Source of the DNA: Ereboglobus sp.
GTDB lineage: Bacteria; Verrucomicrobiota; Verrucomicrobiia; Opitutales; Opitutaceae
Length of the DNA stretch: 64,000 bases
Reading direction: 5' to 3'
Assembly (NCBI GenBank): GCA_029974595.1
Contig: JARKRC010000069.1
Location: forward strand, 118,603 to 182,602
Made by a program: the position numbers and the translations under genes
Shown: in pieces, positions 1 to 8,443 of the stretch
Layout of the letters: the number at the start of each line of letters is the position of its first letter
Position numbering within the stretch: position 1 is the stretch's first letter
The notes under the pieces: generated by a model
What the model was told of the DNA's origin: nothing
Databases searched by the model: none
What the model saw: only the letters and a program-made list of their open reading frames with translations

Positions 1-1
1 C

Positions 2-721
2 AGCGATGGTGCTCGCACGGATATATTTCGTCGGTCCAACGAAGAGTACTTAAGTCATGAGCAGATATTGCAAAATTACGAAATCAAAGCCGAACGTGTC
101 ATGAAATTGTTAGAGAAGCTTAGGAAGGATTTGCGCAAAATTGCTTCTGCAGCTCAAGACGTGAGTGCTGCGACATTTAATACCATTGTGCTAATGGACG
201 ATTTCTCGGCTAGCGGTACAAGCTATCTTCGATTCAAAGATGAAAAATCGAAGGATTTCAAAGATGAAAACTTGGAAGGAAAACTTTTTGAATTTTATCG
301 GGACATCAACGCCCCAGGGTCTCCTTTTGCGCAATTGATAAACTCAACGACAAAGATTTATTTAATTCTATATATCGCAACGAATCAAGCTATTGATTAT
401 TTGAAAGATTTTTTGACCAAGCACTGGGGCGATAAAGGCATCCGATTTGAGATATTGGCTGTTCATCCCCTTTTTCCATCAATCAAAATTGCCCCAACTG
501 ATCCTCTTGCGCCTTTGCTCGAATATTATTACGACAAAGAAACACTAGAAGACGAGCACACTAGCAAGGGTCTGCATGGTGTCAAATATGGGTACGCAGC
601 CTGTGGCTTACCTGTAGTGTTGACACACAACACGCCGAATAATTCAATCTATCCTATCTGGGCACGTTCCCCAAAATTACGCGCCTTGTTTCCCCGTATT
701 AGCCGTCACAAAAGATCATGA
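2..721 (+). CDS. Phosphoribosyltransferase-like protein (PRTase-CE type), N-terminus outside window
   Basis: The frame is open to the left edge, so the start codon lies outside; 239 residues are visible. The segment IVLMDDFSASGTS (nt 185-223) has the form of the PRPP-binding loop of type I phosphoribosyltransferases: hydrophobic strand, two Asp, then Gly-Thr. The C-terminal stretch with GYAACGLPVVLTHNTPNN resembles the PRTase-like family reported in conflict operons with ORC/CDC6-type ATPases (recalled, not searched). No salvage-enzyme base-binding hood is recognised. The stop overlaps the next start as ATGA (718-721), so the two genes are translationally coupled. The DNA is much AT-richer than the 20-64 kb part, which suggests transfer. 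The family call is fairly safe; the reaction and substrate are unknown. Confidence 0.72.
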   Translation, partial: SDGARTDIFRRSNEEYLSHEQILQNYEIKAERVMKLLEKLRKDLRKIASAAQDVSAATFNTIVLMDDFSASGTSYLRFKDEKSKDFKDENLEGKLFEFYRDINAPGSPFAQLINSTTKIYLILYIATNQAIDYLKDFLTKHWGDKGIRFEILAVHPLFPSIKIAPTDPLAPLLEYYYDKETLEDEHTSKGLHGVKYGYAACGLPVVLTHNTPNNSIYPIWARSPKLRALFPRISRHKRS

Positions 722-2631
722 GGGACCACCGCAATCCATTTCTTCTTCAAGCCTCAGAGCATATCGAAACGGATCTTACATTTCTACGCTTATTCGGTCC
801 GGGCACTTTAGATATGCTGAAAATGGACCAAGCCCTCACTACTAAAATATTTTTTAGTGCACCAGGTGGAGGGAAAACTTCATTACTTCGTTTATTTACT
901 CCCGGTCCTTTATTAGAATTACACAGACATCGGAATGTAGAGGACTGCAAAGAATTATTCGAAAAAATGAAAGGCCTGCTTGCCCTTGATGATGATGGGC
1001 CTCGAGTGCTTGGCGTTGCCCTCTCGTGTGATCGAGGCTATGCTAATCTCGGCGATATTGGATTAGATGCTGTCAAGCAAAGCCGACTTCTTTTTGCTCT
1101 GCTAGATGCAAGAATTCTCCTTGCCACGGTTCGCTATACACTAGCACTCAAACGACTGGGACCTGATGATGATTGCGAGAGATTAAAATTTTTGCGCCCA
1201 CCCACACCTCTCGATTTGCCTGGGTTAGAGCTACCTTGTAATGGCGAAGAACTACGCCAATGGGCTCGTCGTAGAGAAGAGGAAATTTGCGCTACTCTCG
1301 ATAGTTTTAGCCCCGAAGATACCACTGTAAGTGGCAGTGAGGGATTACAATCGCTGGAACTTCTCAAGCCTTGCTACGTGCATTTTGATGGGCAGCCAGT
1401 AGCCGAGCAAATTCTCATAATGCTCGATGATGTCCAACGCCTCACTACGCGCCAACAACAACGTTTGATTCAATTCATTATAGACAAGCGCAGTTCAACA
1501 CCAGTTTGGATTGCTGAACGGTTCGAAGCACTCAGTCATGCTGAAATTTTGGGTACTGGCACCATTCACGGGAGAGATTGCCAGCCCATTCTACTAGAAA
1601 ACTACTGGCGCGGCGCGCAAAAACGTTTTGAAAATGTCATTATCAATATTGCTGATAGGCGAGTACAGGATTCAAGATCCATCGAACTGTCGCATTTTGA
1701 AACATGTCTAGAAGATTCGCTAAATGGGCCAGAATGGCGGGGCAAATTTGATGAAATCCTCAGGATACTACAAAAGCGAGTTAAAGAACGTGCCTCGCAA
1801 ACCAATCTTTTTGCCACGTGGCTTAGGGAGTATGAAAATCTTGACGGATCTCCACGTGAGCGAGCCATTGCTTGGCGATCATTGGAAATTTTAATAGAAC
1901 GCGAATTGCGCCGTAAACAAACCTCTTTTGGTTTCGAACTGGAAGCAGAAGCTCTCTCGGATAAAACAGATGCCTCTTTGGGGGCTGCTGCAGATCTGTT
2001 TCTCGCAAATGAATTCAAACTCCCATATTATTATGGGGCGTCCACTCTCGCTAAATTATCATCATTTAACATTCATCAATTTCTGCAAATCGCCGCCGAA
2101 CTTTTTGAAGAGACCGTTTCCGCCAACGTAATTGGGCAGTCCGCTGCATTGTCAGTCGTTCGGCAAGAAACTATTTTAAACCGCGTCTCCAGTAAATGGT
2201 GGACGCAAATTACAGAACGGGTGACCCATTCCCACCGCGTCAAGAATCTATTGGAGTCAATCGGAACATTTTCGCGCTGGTATACTAACAGACCAACTGC
2301 TCCGAATGACCCTGGTGTCAATGCCATAGCTATTTTGATGTCAGACCGAGATCAGTTGCTTGATCCCGCATGGCTCAAATCAAGACCCAATCACCGGATA
2401 CTCGCAGAGGTTATCGCATCGGCATTGGCGCATAACTATCTCGACGCACAACCAAACTATAAATGCAAGGGGCAACTATGGCTCGTTCTCAATTTAAATC
2501 GTCTGCTTTGTGTACGATACCGCCTGCCTCTCGGCTATGGCTTATTTAAAGAACAGCGCTTAGACGAATTGATAAAATGGATGGATAAGGTTTTCGAACC
2601 CAAACGTGTAACTGGGGAGGAATTGCTATGA
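718..2631 (+). CDS. ORC/CDC6-like P-loop ATPase of a conflict operon
   Basis: This 637-residue protein has a clear Walker A motif (APGGGKTSLL, residues 48-57) and a Walker B strand LIMLDDVQ near residues 233-241. The overall form fits a STAND/ORC-CDC6-type ATPase with a long helical C-terminal half. It overlaps the upstream PRTase-like gene and the downstream gene by ATGA at both ends, a strong sign of a single co-translated complex. In related systems such an ATPase is thought to sense a threat and gate an effector; that role is inference here. No transmembrane segment or signal peptide is apparent. The coding DNA is AT-rich like its neighbours. Confidence 0.75.
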   Translation: MRDHRNPFLLQASEHIETDLTFLRLFGPGTLDMLKMDQALTTKIFFSAPGGGKTSLLRLFTPGPLLELHRHRNVEDCKELFEKMKGLLALDDDGPRVLGVALSCDRGYANLGDIGLDAVKQSRLLFALLDARILLATVRYTLALKRLGPDDDCERLKFLRPPTPLDLPGLELPCNGEELRQWARRREEEICATLDSFSPEDTTVSGSEGLQSLELLKPCYVHFDGQPVAEQILIMLDDVQRLTTRQQQRLIQFIIDKRSSTPVWIAERFEALSHAEILGTGTIHGRDCQPILLENYWRGAQKRFENVIINIADRRVQDSRSIELSHFETCLEDSLNGPEWRGKFDEILRILQKRVKERASQTNLFATWLREYENLDGSPRERAIAWRSLEILIERELRRKQTSFGFELEAEALSDKTDASLGAAADLFLANEFKLPYYYGASTLAKLSSFNIHQFLQIAAELFEETVSANVIGQSAALSVVRQETILNRVSSKWWTQITERVTHSHRVKNLLESIGTFSRWYTNRPTAPNDPGVNAIAILMSDRDQLLDPAWLKSRPNHRILAEVIASALAHNYLDAQPNYKCKGQLWLVLNLNRLLCVRYRLPLGYGLFKEQRLDELIKWMDKVFEPKRVTGEELL

Positions 2632-3800
2632 ACCAACCAAATCGTTGGAATCACTATGTTTTAGAAAGAGGGATCGGGCTCCAACGCTTTTGGGCACACC
2701 ACCTCTCCAAGGCTCCTCGACGGCTTTTGTTCATTCTTGCTAAAGGGTTTGATCCCCGAATGTGCTTAGGCTTGGAAACTATATTGACACTTCAGCCTCA
2801 AATTAATTGCGATGTATCGTTGATTGAATTCGACGAGGGGCCGACTTCTGCATCTTGGGATCATCAAAAATTAATTGATAAAAATGTAGCTCGGCTTACT
2901 GAGTTAATGGAAAAACGCGGACAAATCCGCCGACTGCCGCTCGAGGTGCGATCACAAGATGGTCGACGTGTGGCATCTAGTAGCGCGGTCAACCTATTTC
3001 GCAAAAAAGCAGACTTAGGTGAATATACGGATATCGTCCTCGATATCAGCTCGGCACCTAGAGGTGTTTATCTTCCGTTAATTGCCAAAATCCTTTACCT
3101 ACTCGACAATAATCACTCTCCTTCTGGTCAACCCATAATTAATTTTCACCTATTAGCATGGGAAGATGTTGAACTTGATACTCGTATTAAGGATAATGGT
3201 GTTGAAGAACGAGCTGATTACCTCAATCCATTTCGCGGGGGTATGGATCGTGAAGCGACTGCTAGCCAACCACGAGTTTGGATACCATTGCTGGGCGAAT
3301 CGCACCGTGTGCAACTTGAGCGAATTTACGTACATGTAAATCCAGACGAAATATGCCCCGTATTACCGTCACCCGCTCGTAATCCGCGGCGAGCTGATAA
3401 TCTCGTAATCGATTATCATGATTTACTTTTCGACAGTTGGGGTATCGATCCTAAAAATTTTATTTACGCCTCAGAACAAAACCCATTCGAAGTATATCGT
3501 CAAGTTGTGAGAGCAATTTGCGCGTACCGTGACTCGTTTGCTCCGCTTGGAGGTGCTAAATTTGTTATTTCGGCCTTATCGTCTAAACTCCTATCAATTG
3601 GAGCACTTTTAGTTGCCTATGATTTTAAGTCGCATGATTTTGATGTGGGCATAGCACATGTTGATTGTAATGGCTACAGCTTTACGGCACCAGATGCGCC
3701 AGCTGCCGGGGAACTCTTTGGCCTGTGGCTTTCTGGCGAATGGGAGGCACACGCTGTGCTAACAGCCATCGAAAATGAACCGTCCTCTCTCAAGGAATAG
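2628..3800 (+). CDS. Uncharacterised two-lobed Rossmann-like component of the conflict operon
   Basis: This 390-residue protein is not recognised. It starts inside the stop of the ATPase gene (ATGA, 2628-2631). Two similar-looking halves can be seen. In the first, strands LLFILAKGFDPRM (about residues 33-45) and VLDISSAPRGVYLPLIAKIL (residues 137-156) surround a conserved-looking D-I-S-S-x-P-R-G turn (139-146). In the second, FVISALSSKLLSIGALLVAY lies around residues 311-330, with a similar small-residue turn followed by a helix. This pattern suggests two ligand-binding alpha/beta lobes, possibly a CARF-like or other nucleotide sensor. That is inference from pattern only. No nuclease motif or membrane segment was found. 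Confidence 0.6.
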   Translation: MNQPNRWNHYVLERGIGLQRFWAHHLSKAPRRLLFILAKGFDPRMCLGLETILTLQPQINCDVSLIEFDEGPTSASWDHQKLIDKNVARLTELMEKRGQIRRLPLEVRSQDGRRVASSSAVNLFRKKADLGEYTDIVLDISSAPRGVYLPLIAKILYLLDNNHSPSGQPIINFHLLAWEDVELDTRIKDNGVEERADYLNPFRGGMDREATASQPRVWIPLLGESHRVQLERIYVHVNPDEICPVLPSPARNPRRADNLVIDYHDLLFDSWGIDPKNFIYASEQNPFEVYRQVVRAICAYRDSFAPLGGAKFVISALSSKLLSIGALLVAYDFKSHDFDVGIAHVDCNGYSFTAPDAPAAGELFGLWLSGEWEAHAVLTAIENEPSSLKE

Positions 3801-3861
3801 GCTCGACTGGTTTGTTGATTTTTAGAAAAAAAGCAGCAAGTTTTTCCCTCCAGTTGTCATT

Positions 3862-4872
3862 ATGCCTGTCCTCACTCCTAGTCCCGCTCAAAAACATTCT
3901 AAGAAATCAGCACCGATTTCAGTCGGAGCAGGGTTTTTGGCATTGGATTGGCTTTTGGTGGGGAAAAATCCAGTTCGTTCAACAAAACGGTCCGCAGGAG
4001 GATCTTTTGGAAATGTGATGGCAATCCTCGCCTACATGGGCTGGAACTCATTCCCTGTAGCTAGGTTAGGAACTGATACCTACGCTAAAAGCCTGCTTGA
4101 AGATTTACTGGAATTCAAGGTGAAGACTGACTTTATCCAAAGGGAGGGCAAAGGAACGACTCCCGTTATCATTGTACGAGTGGACGAAGCTCCCGATGGC
4201 AGCCAGCGCTCTCGTTTTGAATGGCGTCACCCGACCTCTGGCGAACGCTTACCTTCGCATCGCCCCTATCCCCGTTTTCTAGCGCAGAGCATCGCTGAGG
4301 ATCTGCCCGAGGCCAATGTCTTTTATTTTGACCGTGCCGAACCTGGATCATTGTGGCTTGCGACAGAAATGAGGCAGAAAGGCGCAGTGGTTTTCTTTGA
4401 GCCTTCGTCGTACAAAAACGAAAAAATATTCACGGCATGTATGGCCGTTTCAGATATCGTCAAGTATTCGGCTGAGCGCATCCTTGAACCACCAGTTACT
4501 CCCAATTGCCCGTCACCACGGCTTGAAATCCAAACTTTAGGAGTCCGCGGTCTTCGATTTCGCTTGAAAGAAGGTCAAAGCAAGCCAAGGCCTTGGCGTC
4601 ATCTCCCTGCATTTTCCGCTTCCAGCATCAAGGACACGACGGGATGCGGTGATTGGTGCAGTGCAGGTTTGATACACCAATTAGGGAACACCTCCCATGC
4701 CGAGTTTCGCCACTTAGATGAAGCATCCATCATTGATGGGTTACGTTTTGGACAGGCTCTTGCGGCAATAAACTGCCGTTTCGAGGGTGCGCGTGGGCCG
4801 ATGTACGCCATTAATCGCTCGGAGCTATTGGTTGAAGCAAAAAAAATCCTTCAATGTAATCCTTACAGCTAA
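3862..4872 (+). CDS. PfkB/ribokinase-family kinase attached to the conflict operon
   Basis: The 336-residue product has the PfkB family layout. An early glycine-rich motif (SAGGSFGNVMAILAYMGW, about residues 47-64) binds the sugar or nucleoside, and DTTGCGDWCSAG (residues 258-269) supplies the anion hole and the catalytic Asp264. The usual GAGD is GCGD here. The gene follows the preceding one after 61 bp on the same strand with similar AT-rich composition, so it is probably in the same transcript but not coupled by overlap. A small-molecule kinase beside a PRPP-binding protein suggests that the operon makes or consumes a modified nucleoside or sugar phosphate; this is inference. It could also be an unrelated passenger. 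A hairpin repeat follows downstream. Confidence 0.75.
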   Translation: MPVLTPSPAQKHSKKSAPISVGAGFLALDWLLVGKNPVRSTKRSAGGSFGNVMAILAYMGWNSFPVARLGTDTYAKSLLEDLLEFKVKTDFIQREGKGTTPVIIVRVDEAPDGSQRSRFEWRHPTSGERLPSHRPYPRFLAQSIAEDLPEANVFYFDRAEPGSLWLATEMRQKGAVVFFEPSSYKNEKIFTACMAVSDIVKYSAERILEPPVTPNCPSPRLEIQTLGVRGLRFRLKEGQSKPRPWRHLPAFSASSIKDTTGCGDWCSAGLIHQLGNTSHAEFRHLDEASIIDGLRFGQALAAINCRFEGARGPMYAINRSELLVEAKKILQCNPYS

Positions 4873-4911
4873 CACATTGGAGCCGTGCCCTATCGCGCCA
4901 TTGTATCACGA

Positions 4912-4965
4912 CTGTGCAATGTGTTCTCGGCTTCGACAAGGCTCGCCTCCGCTCCACATTGACAG
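4912..4965 (+). repeat. Hairpin repeat, copy 0 (terminator-like, after the kinase gene)
   Basis: The arms CTGTGCAATGTG (4912-4923) and CACATTGACAG (4955-4965) pair with one bulged base. The 31-base loop contains TCGGCTTCGA and GCTCGCCTCCGCTC, which closely resembles the loop of the hairpin at 15765-15826 although the stem sequences differ. A GCCGTG and a TTTTCGGCGACTATGGGG tail follow, related to the tails of the other copies. A partial duplicate, CACATTGGAGCCGTG, starts at 4873. It probably terminates the kinase transcript. Confidence 0.5.
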
Positions 4966-5094
4966 CCGTGCTTTTCGGCGACTATGGGGCCACGATTGAA
5001 GAAAACCTCATGCGAGAGGTGTTATCTTTGTCTGTTTTGCAGCGTTTGTCGTCCTGCTTGCGCGTACCCGCCATCGACACGCCTACACGCTTCG

Positions 5095-6138
5095 TTACGG
5101 CGTGTCTTTCCGAGGAGCCGTGGTGTTGAAGTTTTTTTCGAAAGCGGTGGCGGCGGCGAGCATTTCTTCGAAATCGGGTGTTTCGCCGAAAAACATCGGT
5201 CCCAACATTGCCTGATAGTCGGCGCGCCAACCGGCAACTTGCTCAACTGGCGGCACGAGACGAAAAGTTCCCGGTTTGTACGTGCTGTAATCGACCCACG
5301 AGTAGCGGAAAAAGAGTTCCCGATGTTCGGCCACTCTTTGGAAAAGCGCGGTTTGTTGCAGGGCACGCTCGCCGACGCCGGAGCGCAGCAGGCACCAGAG
5401 ATCGTAATAATGACGGGCCATGCGAATTTTTCGCGGTTTGTCGGCAGGACGAAATGTTTCCTCGTGAAGCAGGCAAGCTTTCTCCCAAAGCGTGCGTTCG
5501 GCACTGAGCACGCGGACGGGAAAGGGTTTCGCGTCGTCGAGAGCAGGGAAGTGCTCGATAACGTATGGCTGGATAAGTTTGTCCTCATGCGGCCAATCAT
5601 TGGAACGCGCGCCGAGTTCGATTTTCACGACGGGGCGCACGTAGCCGGCAGCATCGGCTGGAAATACGGTCGGATAGTGGAACAAGAGGCATTGGCCATC
5701 CGGCATGTCGGGATCGACTTCGAGGAGCCAGTCGGTTTTACCGAGCGTCGTTTCCAAGTGCGACGCGAGGGCGGGTTGCAACGTGCCTTGCACCCATTTG
5801 CGGCACGCGTCCATAAGCCCTTCAAGACGCAGACGGCGTTGTTTGTTGCTCGCAGCTTTGTCCGGAGCGGCATCGCCGCTGAATCCGAGGACTTCCTTGT
5901 CCACGATGAGGTCGATGTCTTCCGAAAAACGCTCGATGAGTTTCCATGCTTTCGAGAGGGATGTGCCGCCTTTGAAAGTGAGATGGCTGCCGATTTCAGG
6001 CATGCTGAAAAGCTCGCGAAGCGTCCAGCATACCCAAAAATCTTTTTCGACACTGACTGCCTGCAATCCCATCGCGGCATCGACTTGTTGGAATGCGTTG
6101 AGCCTGCGGGCTGCGGAGAGTTTTATGAATGTATCCAT
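5095..6138 (-). CDS. abiEii: AbiEii-type nucleotidyltransferase toxin
   Basis: The 347-residue protein carries the AbiEii signature: GGTSLSKAWKLIERFSEDID with the nucleotidyltransferase G-G-T/S and paired acidic residues, preceded by an EKDFWVCWTL segment. AbiEii proteins are NTP transferases that inhibit growth by adding nucleotides to tRNA and are neutralised by a separate AbiEi protein. The start at 6138 (MDTFIKLS) is chosen because the upstream extension overlaps the AbiEi gene, which ends at 6147. It is the distal gene of the two-gene operon. The high-scoring open frame on the opposite strand here is a shadow. The family call is firm; phage defence by this copy is inferred. Confidence 0.88.
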   Translation of the reverse strand: MDTFIKLSAARRLNAFQQVDAAMGLQAVSVEKDFWVCWTLRELFSMPEIGSHLTFKGGTSLSKAWKLIERFSEDIDLIVDKEVLGFSGDAAPDKAASNKQRRLRLEGLMDACRKWVQGTLQPALASHLETTLGKTDWLLEVDPDMPDGQCLLFHYPTVFPADAAGYVRPVVKIELGARSNDWPHEDKLIQPYVIEHFPALDDAKPFPVRVLSAERTLWEKACLLHEETFRPADKPRKIRMARHYYDLWCLLRSGVGERALQQTALFQRVAEHRELFFRYSWVDYSTYKPGTFRLVPPVEQVAGWRADYQAMLGPMFFGETPDFEEMLAAATAFEKNFNTTAPRKDTP

Positions 6139-6146
6139 GAAAGTGG

Positions 6147-6848
6147 TCAGGAGCCGGAGTTGAGCAGCGTTTGCAGCAAATCCGCAATCCATGCTGGAGC
6201 GTAGGCGAGGTCTTTTCGGATGGCGGCGTGGTTTGCCTTGGCCAGGTAACGGCGAAGCGCAGCGCGCACGCGGTCGTCCACTTGGTCCTGCCCTATGTAG
6301 CGAAGCGCTTGAATCACCGTGCCGCTTTCGCGGCCGGCGGTGGCCATATTGCGCGGCGTGGTGCGTTGAAGTCGGATTTCGCGGCGACCGATTTTGACCT
6401 TGCGAGTGGGGCCGTCTGTCAGGAATGCGATGCGTGATGGCACTTGTTCGGAAAGGCCGAGGATATTGGCGGCATAGGCGCCCGTGGGCTGAAGGCGAAT
6501 GGCGTCGCGCACGACCAACGCACGTGCAATCGCGTCGGCAGATGGTGACACCAAGCCGAGCGCAGGGTCTTGTACGGGATAGTCGTAAAGGCCGCGCGCA
6601 AGCTGGCGAATAGAGCCGTCCACCTTGAATCGCCGGAGCGCCGAATCAATCGCAGCTGAGTGTCCGATCCCTTGAAAATGTTTTGGAGTAAACACCCACC
6701 CCCTACCGTGGCCATATATTAAGCTACGGACTTTGCCATCAATTGATTGTGCGATTTTTTTCATTATTTTCTGACGGGAAAAATGATGTATTTTTCCGTC
6801 AACGCAAGACGCATTTATGGCATCTTCGATTTCGTTAATCGGCCACAA
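6147..6848 (-). CDS. AbiEi/DUF6088-type antitoxin and repressor
   Basis: The 233-residue protein lies directly upstream of the AbiEii gene on the same strand, 8 bases apart. Its N-terminal part (about residues 20-85) reads as a winged helix of the DUF6088/AbiEi kind: a basic helix with FSRQKIMKKIAQSIDGK, then GRGWVFTPKHF and RLARGLYDYP. The C-terminal half (GPTRKVKIGRREIRLQRTTPRN and the helices after it) matches the AbiEi antitoxin core in style. AbiEi proteins bind their own promoter and block the toxin without stable binding, so the operon is probably autorepressed from the 99-bp gap to the divergent gene at 6948. The start ATG at 6848 gives a normal family length. Confidence 0.8.
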   Translation of the reverse strand: MWPINEIEDAINASCVDGKIHHFSRQKIMKKIAQSIDGKVRSLIYGHGRGWVFTPKHFQGIGHSAAIDSALRRFKVDGSIRQLARGLYDYPVQDPALGLVSPSADAIARALVVRDAIRLQPTGAYAANILGLSEQVPSRIAFLTDGPTRKVKIGRREIRLQRTTPRNMATAGRESGTVIQALRYIGQDQVDDRVRAALRRYLAKANHAAIRKDLAYAPAWIADLLQTLLNSGS

Positions 6849-6947
6849 TGGGAAAAGAGCATCCGAGCCTCCCTGTAGCCTAGCTGAATCGCCAATATCG
6901 TCAAAAAGACATGCTCACTTGCCACAACGTCCATCAACAATGCAATA

Positions 6948-8435
6948 ATGAGCACCGTGAGCACGATTACCATAACACGTGAGCAGCTTTACGAACGAGT
7001 ATGGTCGGAACCGGCTACCAAGGTGGCTTTGGCATTCGGTCTTTCGAGTGTGGCAGTCAAAAAAATGTGTCGGCGAATGAACGTCCCAACTCCCTCTCGC
7101 GGATATTGGGCACGCTTGGCCGCCGGTCAAAAAGTGTCCAAAGTTCTCTTGCCAGAAAAAGGCAAAGATTCCGCTGCCATGGAATCCAAGCAAATCGACG
7201 CCGAGGCGAACACACAGCGGCGTGAAGCGCTTCAAAAGGGGTTGCCTCCGCCAATATCGATATCATCCGGAAACAATCGTTTGGAGTTGCCCGCTACGTT
7301 GCAAATTAGCCGCCTGCACCCACGCTCTTGCGCCTTTCATGACAGGCTCATGATAGGCAAAGCGGAACAGAATGGGATTGTCCGTTTGAACTCGTCCGAG
7401 TTTCCCTTGGTGCATGTATCCAAAGCAACCGCAGAGCGCACTGCGCGCGTGTTGCATGTGATTTATTCGGAACTGGAATCGCGAGGTGTCGAACTACGAC
7501 CTGTAAAGTTCAACCATGAAACGCATCTCGGATTTGCACATGGTCCCGATACGGTGGGGATTGTGATTGAGGAATCGATTGAGAGCATTCGGCGAAAACC
7601 TACTCTGGAAGAGTTGCGACGGCCCAGCCGTGAATGGAATTTGGAGTCCATGCAAGCGACAGGGTTGCTGCGCATTTCGTTGCGCGAACGCATCGACGAC
7701 TGGTCCACAAACAACAAATTTCGCCGCAACGAAGGGCCGAACCGACCCATCGAGGAATTGCTCCATGAAATAGTCGAGAGGATTTGGAGTTTTTTTGTCA
7801 CTCGGGCTGAACGACGCGAAGAGGAAAAAATCGCGAAAGAAGCACGCGCAAAAGCCGAAGCCGAGCGTCGCGCCGAGGAAGAAAAGCAACGCCAACTCGA
7901 AGCAGAGCGCAAGGCTCTGGCGGGAAAACTCCACCAAGAAATCGCACGACAGGAGCGCCATCGGAAAAAACTCGAATCATTAGCCGTAACACGAGTGGAG
8001 AATTTATTGCGGGCGGCGGAATGGTGGCGGTTGCAACAACTGACATTCGATTACGTGGATGCATGCAAACGCCAGTGGCAAGGCACCACAGCCAAGTCGA
8101 AACCCTTGAGTGAAGCCCAAGAAAAGTGGCTCGCATGGGCGCATACTGAAATTCAGGCAATGGCACTTGGCACAAGCGGGTATCCTGGCGGCGAGCGTGA
8201 TGGAATGCTGGACACCTCGACGATTCCAGTTGGCGGACCTTATCCCGAAGAGCGTGAACTACCCCTGCCTCCAACTTTTTGGCCTCCGAAAAAATTCTTT
8301 GATGAGCTCCAAAAATCTGCACCCAAAAAAGAACAAACAGCTCCAAAAGAACCACCAAAGGAATCAAGCCCGCCGCCGCCTGTTTACAGGGAATCTCAAT
8401 TCCCATTTTGGCTGATGCACCGCAACCGTCGGTGA
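6948..8435 (+). CDS. Large uncharacterised protein with HTH-like N-terminus and charged coiled coil
   Basis: The 495-residue protein starts divergently from the AbiE operon. Residues 8-52 (ITREQLYERVWSEPATKVAL, then a turn and GYWARLAAGQ) read like a helix-turn-helix segment seen in many accessory-region proteins of unknown role. Residues around 280-350 are a long Glu/Arg/Lys/Ala-rich coiled coil, and a Pro/Lys-rich tail follows (about 450-485). No catalytic motif is recognised. It ends only 9 bases from the end of the convergent gene at 8444, so there is no room for independent terminators. A DNA-binding or scaffold role is a guess. Confidence 0.7.
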   Translation: MSTVSTITITREQLYERVWSEPATKVALAFGLSSVAVKKMCRRMNVPTPSRGYWARLAAGQKVSKVLLPEKGKDSAAMESKQIDAEANTQRREALQKGLPPPISISSGNNRLELPATLQISRLHPRSCAFHDRLMIGKAEQNGIVRLNSSEFPLVHVSKATAERTARVLHVIYSELESRGVELRPVKFNHETHLGFAHGPDTVGIVIEESIESIRRKPTLEELRRPSREWNLESMQATGLLRISLRERIDDWSTNNKFRRNEGPNRPIEELLHEIVERIWSFFVTRAERREEEKIAKEARAKAEAERRAEEEKQRQLEAERKALAGKLHQEIARQERHRKKLESLAVTRVENLLRAAEWWRLQQLTFDYVDACKRQWQGTTAKSKPLSEAQEKWLAWAHTEIQAMALGTSGYPGGERDGMLDTSTIPVGGPYPEERELPLPPTFWPPKKFFDELQKSAPKKEQTAPKEPPKESSPPPPVYRESQFPFWLMHRNRR

Positions 8436-8443
8436 CTTTGACA

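Noticed and set aside
4984..6204. 406-codon plus-strand open frame opposite AbiEii
   Set aside because: The minus-strand frame has the AbiEii motif set; the plus-strand frame is its shadow.
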